From NCBI RefSeq assembly GCF_900186465.1, contig NZ_LT891958.1:62001-126000 (forward strand): a DNA stretch of 64,000 nt, written 5' to 3'. Positions 1 through 7,769 of the stretch are shown here, in pieces. Source of the stretch: Centipeda felix. Its GTDB lineage: Bacteria; Bacillota; Negativicutes; Selenomonadales; Selenomonadaceae. Below the pieces are notes generated by a model, which saw only the letters and a list, made by a program, of their open reading frames with translations, did no database searches and was not told where the DNA came from. Position 1 is the stretch's first letter; every line of letters starts with the position of its first letter. Made by a program: the position numbers and the translations under genes.

Positions 1-1516
1 TTTTGGACTAAATTTATGCTTCCAGCCAAGTTCATAGCTGCTGTTGCGCTCCGGCTTTGGAACGGGATAACCATTACGGATATTTCCTGCCGCATCTTTG
101 GAACCGACGAACACATGCGAGCGCCCTGCCGAGAAACGAACGGTATCGCGTTTCGTTGCATCATGCGTGATGTTAAAGACGGGGTCTGTCGCATGCGCAT
201 AGGAGCTTGTCTTCGGCGTCGATTTATTGTCCATATAATCCTGCCTTACCCCCTCATAGCGAACGCCAAGTGTCAGGCGTGTCCTGCTCTGCTCGGGCTC
301 CATGCATTCTCAACATAGAAACTCCTACGTGCATCATTGCCATCACGGCGGTAGGAGGTATTGTTTTCATCCGTATTCCAACTGAGCTTTATATACTTCG
401 CACCAAAACTCAGTACGTTTCTGCTGTTATACGCAACAGATGCATTCGCCTCGACGCCGTTGCCGCGCAAGAACCATCCACTGCGATACCACTGCGGTGC
501 CCCATGCGTAAAGAATGGAAGAGAACCGCCCTCCGTCGCGAGCAGATTACGCACCCAAAGATTGTTCTCATCGATCATGTGGTAATACTTAACATCATAC
601 TGCCATATATCATTCGGTCTGCTTTCATACCGCAGGGCAATATTGGATTGACGGAACCCCTTAAAGTGCCAATCCGTCGCATTGTTATTCTTTACATGAT
701 TAGGGGTTATATTATTTCCTGCCTGCACCGACCATCTGGGTCCACGTGGCGCAACATACTGGCCTGTCGCTGGATCAACAGACTCCGGAACTTCTCTGTC
801 CATATCGGAGTAGTAGCCGTTCAATGTCAATGAGGATTTATTGCTCGTCTTGAACCGAATCTTGCCGTCAAAATATAGTTTCTTATCTGTCTGATTCTCC
901 AGATAGCCCGCAGAATAATGCCTTGACAGATTGACGGCATAACTGATGTTCTTATCGCTGCTGCTGTAGCCGAGCTTCGTGTCGAAGGTGTGATTCGACC
1001 CACCTGCGACACTCACGCGGAACTTGCCGGGCCCCCTGCCGTCCTTCGTCGTAACGAGGATGACGCCGCCCTTGTAGTCCGTGCCGTACTGCACCGGTCC
1101 CGGTCCTTTGATGATCTCAACCTTCGCGATGCTGTCCGCCGGGATGGTCGAGAGATCAGATGCGGCATTCGATACAATACCGTTGAGTGGGAATGCCGGA
1201 ATGCCGTCGATATAGACCTTTGTCTGGTCAGAACTCGCACCGCGAACGCGCACCATCTTGCTGTCCTTTGCCGCAGGTGCCATATAGAGCCCCGGTACCT
1301 GCGAGAGGATGTCGGAGAGGTCGCGTAGCCGCGCTCCTTGATCTCCTGCTCCGTGATTGTGTTCGTTGTCACGAGATACTTGTCGACGCCGTCTGCGTCG
1401 ACATTGACCGTATCCGTCGTGTAGTCCGCACCCGCTGCATACGCATGCGGGAGGAAGACAAATCCTGCCGCGACCGCTGCTGCAAATACCGTCGAATGTT
1501 TCCTGCTGTGCTTCAT
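1..1516 (-). pseudogene. TonB-dependent outer-membrane receptor, two frameshifts, 3' end outside window
   Basis: The reading starts at ATG 1516-1514 behind an AGGAGAGG ribosome site and opens with a classical signal peptide ending near HAYA. A TonB plug domain follows (SDILSQVPGLYM, VYIDGIPAFPLNG, KVEIIKGPGPVQYGT) and then beta-barrel sequence running off the window. The frame breaks twice. Near 1322 the text reads GYA then LSDIL one base out of phase, and near 286 ENAW must jump to EPEQ. Adding one G at each place restores a continuous receptor. The substrate (siderophore, haem, cobalamin or sugar) cannot be told from the sequence. It is either a recent pseudogene or an assembly with two dropped Gs. 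Family assignment is firm; pseudogene status is not. Confidence 0.8.
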
Positions 1517-1756
1517 GAATACCTCTCCTATTCCTGCACAAAAAAGACTGTTCCCCGTACTGACCGCACGAAGAACAGTTTCTGCAAGAACACACTCAGA
1601 GTCATCCTGTTTCATCGTTCTCCTTTTCAATATGGGAAGGTCGCCGCATTTCTGCGACGGCCCTGTGAACAGACACACAGCCATGTATCTGCTCAGGCGC
1701 AATACCATAGGCATAAGCCCTTAGGATATTTTTGCTCGGAAAACGTATGTAATTTC
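1517..1756 (-). promoter_or_regulatory. 240-nt structured leader of the TonB receptor gene
   Basis: This stretch lies between the predicted transcription start (about 1756) and the receptor start codon. It contains small hairpins, for example GTCGC pairing with GCGAC and CTGTG with CACAG. It also has a second possible start, ATG 1615-1613, behind AAGGAG and in frame with the receptor, which would add 33 residues before the signal peptide. A terminator-like hairpin follows just before the receptor ribosome site. I looked for a cobalamin riboswitch box and did not find one. Confidence 0.45.
1540..1579 (-). terminator. Terminator-like hairpin (possible attenuator) before the TonB receptor
   Basis: On the minus strand ACTGTTC (1579-1573) pairs with GAACAGT (1553-1547), with an inner CGT/ACG pairing. 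One C and then six Ts (1545-1540) follow. It lies about 25 bases ahead of the receptor start, downstream of the promoter, where an attenuator would sit. Confidence 0.5.
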
Positions 1757-1762
1757 TGTTTA

Positions 1763-1791
1763 ATTCTACTAAAATTCTTTTATCCTGTCAA
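1763..1791 (-). promoter_or_regulatory. Sigma-70-type promoter for the TonB receptor
   Basis: On the minus strand TTGACA (1791-1786), a 17-base spacer and TAGAAT (1768-1763). This is a near-consensus promoter; the start of transcription would be about 1756. Confidence 0.75.
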
Positions 1792-1808
1792 TCCGTTTCT
1801 AACAGTCC

Positions 1809-1847
1809 CCTATTCTCACCGCCGATAGCGCACGCAGAGTGCCTGGA
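1809..1847. repeat. Ghost copy of the 3' end of the amylase-malQ gene
   Basis: These 39 bases match 7731-7769 at 34 positions by eye and in the same orientation. On the minus strand they still encode the last residues of the MalQ fusion (ALCVRYRR followed by TGA). Similarity stops on the gene-internal side after about 39 bases. The two copies bracket the four-gene cassette at 1881-7691. Confidence 0.8.
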
Positions 1848-1880
1848 TCCGCTATGTAGCTCGCATCTTTGGAGGCTCCC

Positions 1881-2984
1881 TTATACGCCCATCTCCGCCG
1901 GCCAGGCGTAGAGTACCGTTTCTGCGAAAGAGTATGCGTGGTGTCGTACAGCAAAACGGTATTCCGTAAGTTCCTGCCGCAAATAGGCGAAAATGCGATA
2001 CATATCGGAGCAGTTATGATAAATACACACGGCAAGCTTCGGACGATCACGTTTGATGACATGGATGCCGCCCTGCAGCATATCAAGCTCATAGCCCTCA
2101 ATATCTGCCTTCAAAAACCCGATATGCTCATCCCTAAAAAGCTCGTCGATTTTATGAATGACAAGTGCATCACCTGAGTCCGCCTCCTCGGAAACCCGTG
2201 AGCCAAGCTGCGCATTTGTCCCGCTGCCGGAAACGACATGCCCATGGCAGCTCTCTTTTCCGATTCCTGCTTGAATGAGCTGTATTCGCTCGCGATCAAG
2301 TGCCCACTCCCGGCATAGCCGTTCCACACGAGCGGAAAGAGCCTCAAATGATACCCGATTCGGCTCAATGGCATAGATGCGTGAAAAACCGCCCTGGCGA
2401 CTAAACAGGTACTGCTCAATCGTATCCCCGACGTATGCACCAATATCTACAAACACCTCACGGTAGGCGCATCCGTAAAATTCCGGCATCGAGAAATATG
2501 CCACTCTTTCCATGTGCTGCAAAGGACGATTTTCAAGATGAGCCAGAATCCGATCTGCATAGACTGCGCACGACACCTTGTCCAACGCATCTGCATTCTC
2601 CATGATTTCTGCTGCATGGCATGCATACACATACTCAGCCACGAGCAAGTACGGAATGCCGATCGCTGTCAACTGTGCGCCGATCTCCCTGCAGGTTCGC
2701 CGATCATCTGTACAGAGGAGAACAGCTGCATCCGGATATGCAGAGACCTTAGACGGTGGAATAACTGGCTTGCCACGACACCCTGTCTCATACTTGGCAT
2801 TATTATTGTCCACATAGGCAACGGGATCGATGTCCTCCACTTCAAAGCACGGCAGATAAAGTTCGGTGGTCGAGCCCGTGCCGAATACCAGCCATTCCTT
2901 TTTTTTGCCGCGCACTGTCTTCACATGATCTGCCGCTTTCTGCAATCCTTCTTTCAGGCGCCGCATCCAATCGTTGTCCGTCAT
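1881..2984 (-). CDS. FkbM-family methyltransferase with N-terminal Rossmann-like domain
   Basis: 367 residues. The C-terminal half, from about residue 175, is an FkbM-type SAM-dependent methyltransferase: VFVDIGAYVGDT is the SAM-binding loop, followed by IYAIEPN and later FLKADIEGYE. Such enzymes usually O-methylate sugars or small polar substrates. The N-terminal part (WLVFGTGSTTELYL, VAYVDNNNAKY, VLLCTDD) looks like a nucleotide-binding cap resembling the C-terminal domain of the methyltransferase encoded at 4663-5859. Its ATG overlaps the stop of the upstream aldolase gene by one base (TAATG), so translation is probably coupled. It is the last gene of the cassette. The substrate is unknown. 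Confidence 0.8.
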   Translation of the reverse strand: MTDNDWMRRLKEGLQKAADHVKTVRGKKKEWLVFGTGSTTELYLPCFEVEDIDPVAYVDNNNAKYETGCRGKPVIPPSKVSAYPDAAVLLCTDDRRTCREIGAQLTAIGIPYLLVAEYVYACHAAEIMENADALDKVSCAVYADRILAHLENRPLQHMERVAYFSMPEFYGCAYREVFVDIGAYVGDTIEQYLFSRQGGFSRIYAIEPNRVSFEALSARVERLCREWALDRERIQLIQAGIGKESCHGHVVSGSGTNAQLGSRVSEEADSGDALVIHKIDELFRDEHIGFLKADIEGYELDMLQGGIHVIKRDRPKLAVCIYHNCSDMYRIFAYLRQELTEYRFAVRHHAYSFAETVLYAWPAEMGV

Positions 2985-4615
2985 TACACAGGTCTCCTTC
3001 CATCCGTGTCAAAAAGGCTTTCCGTAACGAATGAGATCTCCATCGCGCCTTTCACAGAGGATCGCACATCTTCAAACATCGAGGCAATTTCTATATTTAG
3101 TTCATCCCAGCGATTATCCGGATTTAGCGTTGGCAGCAGGGGATCCGCATAGCTCTCATTATACGCATGACGGAATCCGTCGAATCCCGCAATCGCCACG
3201 CGCCTGACCCCGATGCTGTTCAGCAGACGAAGGGCACAAATCACCGCATTGTCGAAATGGGTCCAGCCGCGCTTGACCGCACGATTGAAATTAAGGACAA
3301 ACGCGTCGTTCCCATCCCCCGGTTGGATGCTCGAAAGAACAATTTTCTTCGCCGCTGCAAAGGACGTTCCATGTGCATTTTGGGCATAATCATAACGTGC
3401 GCTGTTGACGAAGAATAGGTAGTCATAGTCATAACCGTTGCAAATCGCATTGACCCCCATCACGACCGGGTGTTCCTGATCAATGAAGGCTTGTACCTGC
3501 TGCATCTCGTCCACAACAGATCGTCCGGGGGCAATCAGGAGTATCGTGCGTTCCCCAAACGCTTTACGAAGAGCACGTATCGCCGCCTCATCATCCACGT
3601 GGCGGGACTGGTTTTCTAGGAAGCGGCGTTCAAGTAGGTCATAGTCATATTTGCGCCGTTCTCCCTGCGACAGAGATGCGATAATATTGCGCATATCACG
3701 TGCATTTGCCCTATGATTGCGCTGAAGATATGCGATATTGTTGACGTGACACTGGTAAAGTCCCGCAATAAAGTACGGTGTAGAGTATCCCCATGTATAA
3801 GTCTGACGAAATGGCTCCATGTAGGTGTCGATGGCATCCATAATGGCGTCCAAATCGTAGTTGCCATGCTTTTTTCGATTGAGATAGCTCGTGACCAATT
3901 CCGTCGTCGCATTGCCCGCGCCGCGTCCCATGCCGCAAAGGCTCGCATCTACCATGACGGTGCGCCCGGATGACTCCAGCAAATTGACGAAATGAATGGT
4001 CAGCGCAAAGGAGAGCTGCTGATTGTTGTGCGAATGGAACCCCAGTCCGATGGCCTTGTCGAGCTTTGCATCTATCACACGAACAATCCGCTCCAAATCC
4101 TCCTCATACATCGCGCCAAATGTATCGACAACGGATAACGCAACGGGTGAAAAGGCGTTCACTGCCTCTACCAGATCTTCTAAATCTGCATCGCTGTACG
4201 CCATCGTATTCGCTGCTTGCAGGAATACACGATACCCTTTTGCACGTATTTTCTCTGCAACAGCAAGGCCTTCTTTATGTTTTCCATGCGGGAATACGAC
4301 GCGAATCGCATCAATGGATGCCCCATCGCAAGGGGGAAGCTGCTCCGTGTCATAGCGATCCCAATCGATCATCGCAACGTATGTTGTTCGCTCTGATGGC
4401 TCTACGAGATAAGGAACGACATCCGTCGGGAGATGAAAGAACGTTGTTCCTTCCTCATGCTGTTTGTCTTTCAGCCAACCAACCTCAATGATATCAACAC
4501 GCGCCTCCTGCAGTTTCTTAATAATTCCCTTGATTGCAGGCGTACCAAAATGTGACTCGGTAATATACGCGCCATCACGCAGTGTGCAGTCCAGCAGCAT
4601 AATGTTCTCTGTCAT
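2984..4615 (-). CDS. DRE-TIM aldolase (HMG-CoA lyase / 4-hydroxy-2-oxovalerate aldolase-like) with extra C-terminal domain
   Basis: 543 residues from ATG 4615, chosen for AAGGAG six bases upstream. LDCTLRDGAY at residues 8-17 is the DRE-TIM metallolyase signature, and FHSHNNQQL near residue 195 carries the metal-binding histidines. The family makes or breaks C-C bonds next to a 2-oxo or acyl group. From about residue 357 a second domain begins (LLIAPGRSVVDE, VVMGVNAICNGYDYDYLFFVN) that is not part of the aldolase. It vaguely recalls the DUF115 / motility-accessory group, which I cannot confirm. It sits 47 bases after the methyltransferase gene and overlaps the FkbM gene. The actual reaction is unknown. 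Confidence 0.75.
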   Translation of the reverse strand: MTENIMLLDCTLRDGAYITESHFGTPAIKGIIKKLQEARVDIIEVGWLKDKQHEEGTTFFHLPTDVVPYLVEPSERTTYVAMIDWDRYDTEQLPPCDGASIDAIRVVFPHGKHKEGLAVAEKIRAKGYRVFLQAANTMAYSDADLEDLVEAVNAFSPVALSVVDTFGAMYEEDLERIVRVIDAKLDKAIGLGFHSHNNQQLSFALTIHFVNLLESSGRTVMVDASLCGMGRGAGNATTELVTSYLNRKKHGNYDLDAIMDAIDTYMEPFRQTYTWGYSTPYFIAGLYQCHVNNIAYLQRNHRANARDMRNIIASLSQGERRKYDYDLLERRFLENQSRHVDDEAAIRALRKAFGERTILLIAPGRSVVDEMQQVQAFIDQEHPVVMGVNAICNGYDYDYLFFVNSARYDYAQNAHGTSFAAAKKIVLSSIQPGDGNDAFVLNFNRAVKRGWTHFDNAVICALRLLNSIGVRRVAIAGFDGFRHAYNESYADPLLPTLNPDNRWDELNIEIASMFEDVRSSVKGAMEISFVTESLFDTDGRRPV

Positions 4616-4662
4616 CTTCTTGCTCCTTACCGTAAATAACAATACGTAGAACCTGCTCCCTC

Positions 4663-5859
4663 TCAAAACAACTGGATAATGCGGTTGGAGAGCCGCATGG
4701 TGTTGCGGATCACCGAGGCTATCTCATCCTGCGCATACTGTGATGATATAAGGACAGGAACATCGGGGTGATCGCGCAGGATCTCAGGAGAGGAGATCAT
4801 CCCCACGTAAGCCTCAGATCCGTGATAATTGGCGTTCGAGTCCACGACACCGAATACATTCTCTTCCGACAATATTCCCATCTGGAAGAGAAGCGCTGTC
4901 TGTGTTGCTGCTCCCCACACAAACGCTTTTCCACGCGGAAGTTCCGCTGTGATACGCATACGGACGTGCTCCAAAAGTTCAGCGCACACATCCAGATATT
5001 CCTGCATCGCTGCCTCATCCTGTCTGCGTGATGTCTCTGCCATGTTCGGATGTACCGTCACCCCAGCAGAGGATGTGCTGTGCCGCCATATCCCGTGCAG
5101 ATTTCCTGCCACGCCGCAGACGGCCTCTTCATCACGAGCCATGGAGAGGGGCTCCATACCAACCGTCGAAAGAAATGCCTTTAGGCTGGCACTGCTGAAG
5201 AAATTGATATGCTCCGCACTGAACTCCTGATAGAGGTCTGCATGGGTCCGAAACTGTTCCATGTCAGGAAGAAAGAGATAGAGTTTCCCATGTGCCCCCA
5301 AAAGAGACAAGCACTCCTTCACATTTTTCTGCAAATCAAGCAGATGCTCCAACACACCGCTTAGAATGATAAGATCAAAGGCCCCTCCAAGATCCTCAGG
5401 AAGCCTTCCAAGCCCTCCCTGATAGGCCTCAATCCCATAGTGTTCCTTGATGTACGTGCAGTTTTTCCCCGACAGTTCAAGACCTGTCAAATGCGTGTAA
5501 CCACGACGTTGCAATTCTCCCAACAGTCCGCCTGATGCACAGCCGATATCGAGAATACGTGCATCTTTGCCAATGTGTTCCGCAATAAATGCCGCCTCGC
5601 GCTCATAGACGCGTTTCATCGGGGCTGAGAGGACAAAGGATGTCCCCTCATAACGCGATAACATTGCATAGTAGTCTGCAAGCGGCATGGACTCCTCGAT
5701 GTTTCCCGCGTAGAAGAGACCACAGGCGGAACACGCGCAGACATCATACGCACGAAACGGCATGATGGAGGCTGCGGCAGAGAAGTCCCGTCGAAAGACG
5801 TGACGCGCTCGCTCCGTCGGTGTGCCGCAAACAGGGCACGTATCGCGTAAAATCTTCAT
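4663..5859 (-). CDS. Class I SAM methyltransferase, sugar C-methyltransferase type (zinc-binding N terminus)
   Basis: 398 residues. Two CxxC motifs (CPVCGT near residue 9 and CSACGLFY near 43) form the N-terminal zinc site of the deoxysugar C-methyltransferase family (TylC3/NovU-like). A SAM-binding motif follows near residue 97 (ILDIGCASGGLLGEL). The C-terminal domain from about residue 310 (FVWGAATQTALL, VFGVVDSNANYHG, VLISSQY) matches the layout of that family. The start overlaps the stop of the TPP-enzyme gene by four bases (ATGA). A role in C-methylating a keto-sugar or related carbonyl compound is inferred from family and neighbours. Confidence 0.78.
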   Translation of the reverse strand: MKILRDTCPVCGTPTERARHVFRRDFSAAASIMPFRAYDVCACSACGLFYAGNIEESMPLADYYAMLSRYEGTSFVLSAPMKRVYEREAAFIAEHIGKDARILDIGCASGGLLGELQRRGYTHLTGLELSGKNCTYIKEHYGIEAYQGGLGRLPEDLGGAFDLIILSGVLEHLLDLQKNVKECLSLLGAHGKLYLFLPDMEQFRTHADLYQEFSAEHINFFSSASLKAFLSTVGMEPLSMARDEEAVCGVAGNLHGIWRHSTSSAGVTVHPNMAETSRRQDEAAMQEYLDVCAELLEHVRMRITAELPRGKAFVWGAATQTALLFQMGILSEENVFGVVDSNANYHGSEAYVGMISSPEILRDHPDVPVLISSQYAQDEIASVIRNTMRLSNRIIQLF

Positions 5860-7691
5860 TTCGTCGCACCTTTTCCGTTTGACTTCTCCTCGACGAGTGG
5901 AATGATCATATTCTCTGCGAGCTCCTCACGTGAAAGGAATGGCGCCATATCCTCCAACGGCGGCGAAAAGAGTGAGCCGTCTGCCAGTCTCTTCGTTGCC
6001 GACTTTGGCTCAAATGGCTGATCTGTACTGACTATGACCTCGCACAGGAGGGGACCATCCGCCGCAAGGGTTTCAATAACAGCCTCTTCCAGTCCGTCAT
6101 TCGTCTCAATGCGGACGTACGGCAGCCCAAACGCAGCTGCAAGTGCCCCAAAGTCGGGGAAGCCGAGATCACCACTTGCAGGACCAACGCCAACGAAAGT
6201 ATGTCCCGCGAACACATTGCTCTGCGTCTGGCGAATCTGATGGTATCCTTCATTGTTGAGCACAAACAGAACAATCGGTAAGCGGTTTGTCGCGATGGTC
6301 TGGAGCTCTTGGACGTTCATCATGATGCTTCCGTCGCCCTCGATACAGAATACGCGTCTTTTCCCATTTGCAAGGCAGGCTCCAATGGAGGCAGGAAGTG
6401 CGTATCCCATGGAACCCATTGCCCCATTGATGAGGAAGCGATCACCATCCTTGATGTAGAACGCCTGACTTCCCGCGACACTCGCCGAAGCATTGGCAGC
6501 AATGGTCACCGCATTTCTCGGCAGATTTCTGCTCATCACGCCGAGGAATGCATAGAGGTTGACCTTTCCGGATGCCTGTCGATGACGCTCCTGCACAACA
6601 GGGTAGCGCTCTTTCCACGCTGCACAGCGCTGCAGCCATGCGTCATAGGACAGTGACACGCCCTCTGCCTCATGCAGAAGTACCTCCATGAACTCTGCTG
6701 CATCTGCACAGATTGGCAAATCAACGTGAACGATCCATTTTTCCATCTCAAGGGGATCAATGTCAACCATTGCCACATAGGCAGCACGCGCCCATGTCTT
6801 CGTATTCCAGCCGACTTGATTGATGCTCATACTGGCACCAATAGAGAGCACCATATCACTGTTCTGAACGGCAAAATTGCCCGCACGGTCGCCCATATTC
6901 CCGCCGCGCCCCACGTAGAGCGGGTCGTCCGATCCGATGAGGTCGATACTGCCCCAACAGGTTACAACGGGAATGCGGAGTACTTGACACAAGCGCTTAA
7001 ACACCTGCATGCCACCTGACAAGCGGATTCCATTACCTGCATAGAGGACGGGCCTCTCTGCTTTTTTCAGTTGTGCAAGGACCTTCTGTACCGCTGTCCG
7101 CACATCTGTCCTTCCCTCGGGTTCAGGCTGTTCATAGCCTTCTAAATCTGCTTCTTCCACATACATGCCCTGCACATCCAGTGGTATATCGATCCAGCAT
7201 GGTCCCGGACGGCCTTCCTGTGCGAGGAAGAATGCTTTCTCAAGCTCATAACGAACACGCGTTGGATCCATCAGCATAACAGCGTTCTTCGTCATATTAT
7301 GACGAACCGCAGAGACAACATCCGCCTCCTGCCCGCCAATCGTACGAATTTTTCCGCCACAACCGGCAATGCACAGTGTACTCTTCGCCTGCCCCGACAA
7401 AACGATCATCGGAATTGAGTCCTGATACGCTCCAACGACGCCGCTGATCGCATTAAGTGCCCCCGGCCCGCTCGTCACACATAGCACTGCCATCTCGCCA
7501 TGAAGACGTGTGTAGGACTCTGCGGCCATTGCTGCCGCCTGTTCGTGATGGTGATAGATGGTCGAAAGAGCATCATGATGTCCCAGAGAATCATTAAGGT
7601 GCATCGCACCGCCGCCAACCACAGAGAACGCCTGTTGCACGCCATGCGCTGCAAGAAAGTCCGCAATGTAGTCTGATACTTTTATTGCCAT
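5856..7691 (-). CDS. Thiamine-pyrophosphate-dependent enzyme, acetolactate-synthase-like
   Basis: 611 residues with the full three-domain plan of the acetolactate synthase family. The catalytic Glu is at residue 50 (HHHEQAAAMAAESY), the middle domain is present, and the TPP/Mg motif EGDGSIMMN lies near residue 449 with a later NN. No small regulatory subunit or other branched-chain amino-acid gene is nearby, so it is unlikely to be biosynthetic IlvB. Next to an aldolase and a C-methyltransferase it more likely transfers a two-carbon unit to a sugar or 2-oxo acid, as YerE-type enzymes do (inference). GAGGGAG precedes the ATG. It is the first gene of the cassette, 46 bases after the malQ stop, with no promoter seen in the gap. 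Confidence 0.8.
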   Translation of the reverse strand: MAIKVSDYIADFLAAHGVQQAFSVVGGGAMHLNDSLGHHDALSTIYHHHEQAAAMAAESYTRLHGEMAVLCVTSGPGALNAISGVVGAYQDSIPMIVLSGQAKSTLCIAGCGGKIRTIGGQEADVVSAVRHNMTKNAVMLMDPTRVRYELEKAFFLAQEGRPGPCWIDIPLDVQGMYVEEADLEGYEQPEPEGRTDVRTAVQKVLAQLKKAERPVLYAGNGIRLSGGMQVFKRLCQVLRIPVVTCWGSIDLIGSDDPLYVGRGGNMGDRAGNFAVQNSDMVLSIGASMSINQVGWNTKTWARAAYVAMVDIDPLEMEKWIVHVDLPICADAAEFMEVLLHEAEGVSLSYDAWLQRCAAWKERYPVVQERHRQASGKVNLYAFLGVMSRNLPRNAVTIAANASASVAGSQAFYIKDGDRFLINGAMGSMGYALPASIGACLANGKRRVFCIEGDGSIMMNVQELQTIATNRLPIVLFVLNNEGYHQIRQTQSNVFAGHTFVGVGPASGDLGFPDFGALAAAFGLPYVRIETNDGLEEAVIETLAADGPLLCEVIVSTDQPFEPKSATKRLADGSLFSPPLEDMAPFLSREELAENMIIPLVEEKSNGKGATK

Positions 7692-7730
7692 TTCGTCTCC
7701 CTCTAAAAATCCCTTTTAGCTCAACGCGCT

Positions 7731-7769
7731 CCCATTCTCACCGCCGATAACGCACGCAAAGGGCCTTGA
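7731..7769. repeat. 3' end of amylase-malQ, parent copy of the 39-bp direct repeat
   Basis: Contains the stop codon (7738-7740) and last codons of the amylase-malQ gene, and matches 1809-1847 at 34 of 39 positions. With that copy it brackets the four-gene cassette. Confidence 0.8.

Noticed and set aside
1517-1756. Cobalamin riboswitch ahead of the TonB receptor
   Set aside because: TonB receptors in this group often have one, but no B12-box-like sequence was found in the leader.
5856-7691. Biosynthetic acetolactate synthase (ilvB)
   Set aside because: No ilvH/ilvN, ilvC or other branched-chain gene is adjacent, and the partners are sugar-modification-type enzymes.
7692-7737. Separate promoter for the four-gene cassette
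   Set aside because: The 46-base gap shows a ribosome site but no -35/-10 pair. A promoter inside malQ cannot be excluded.
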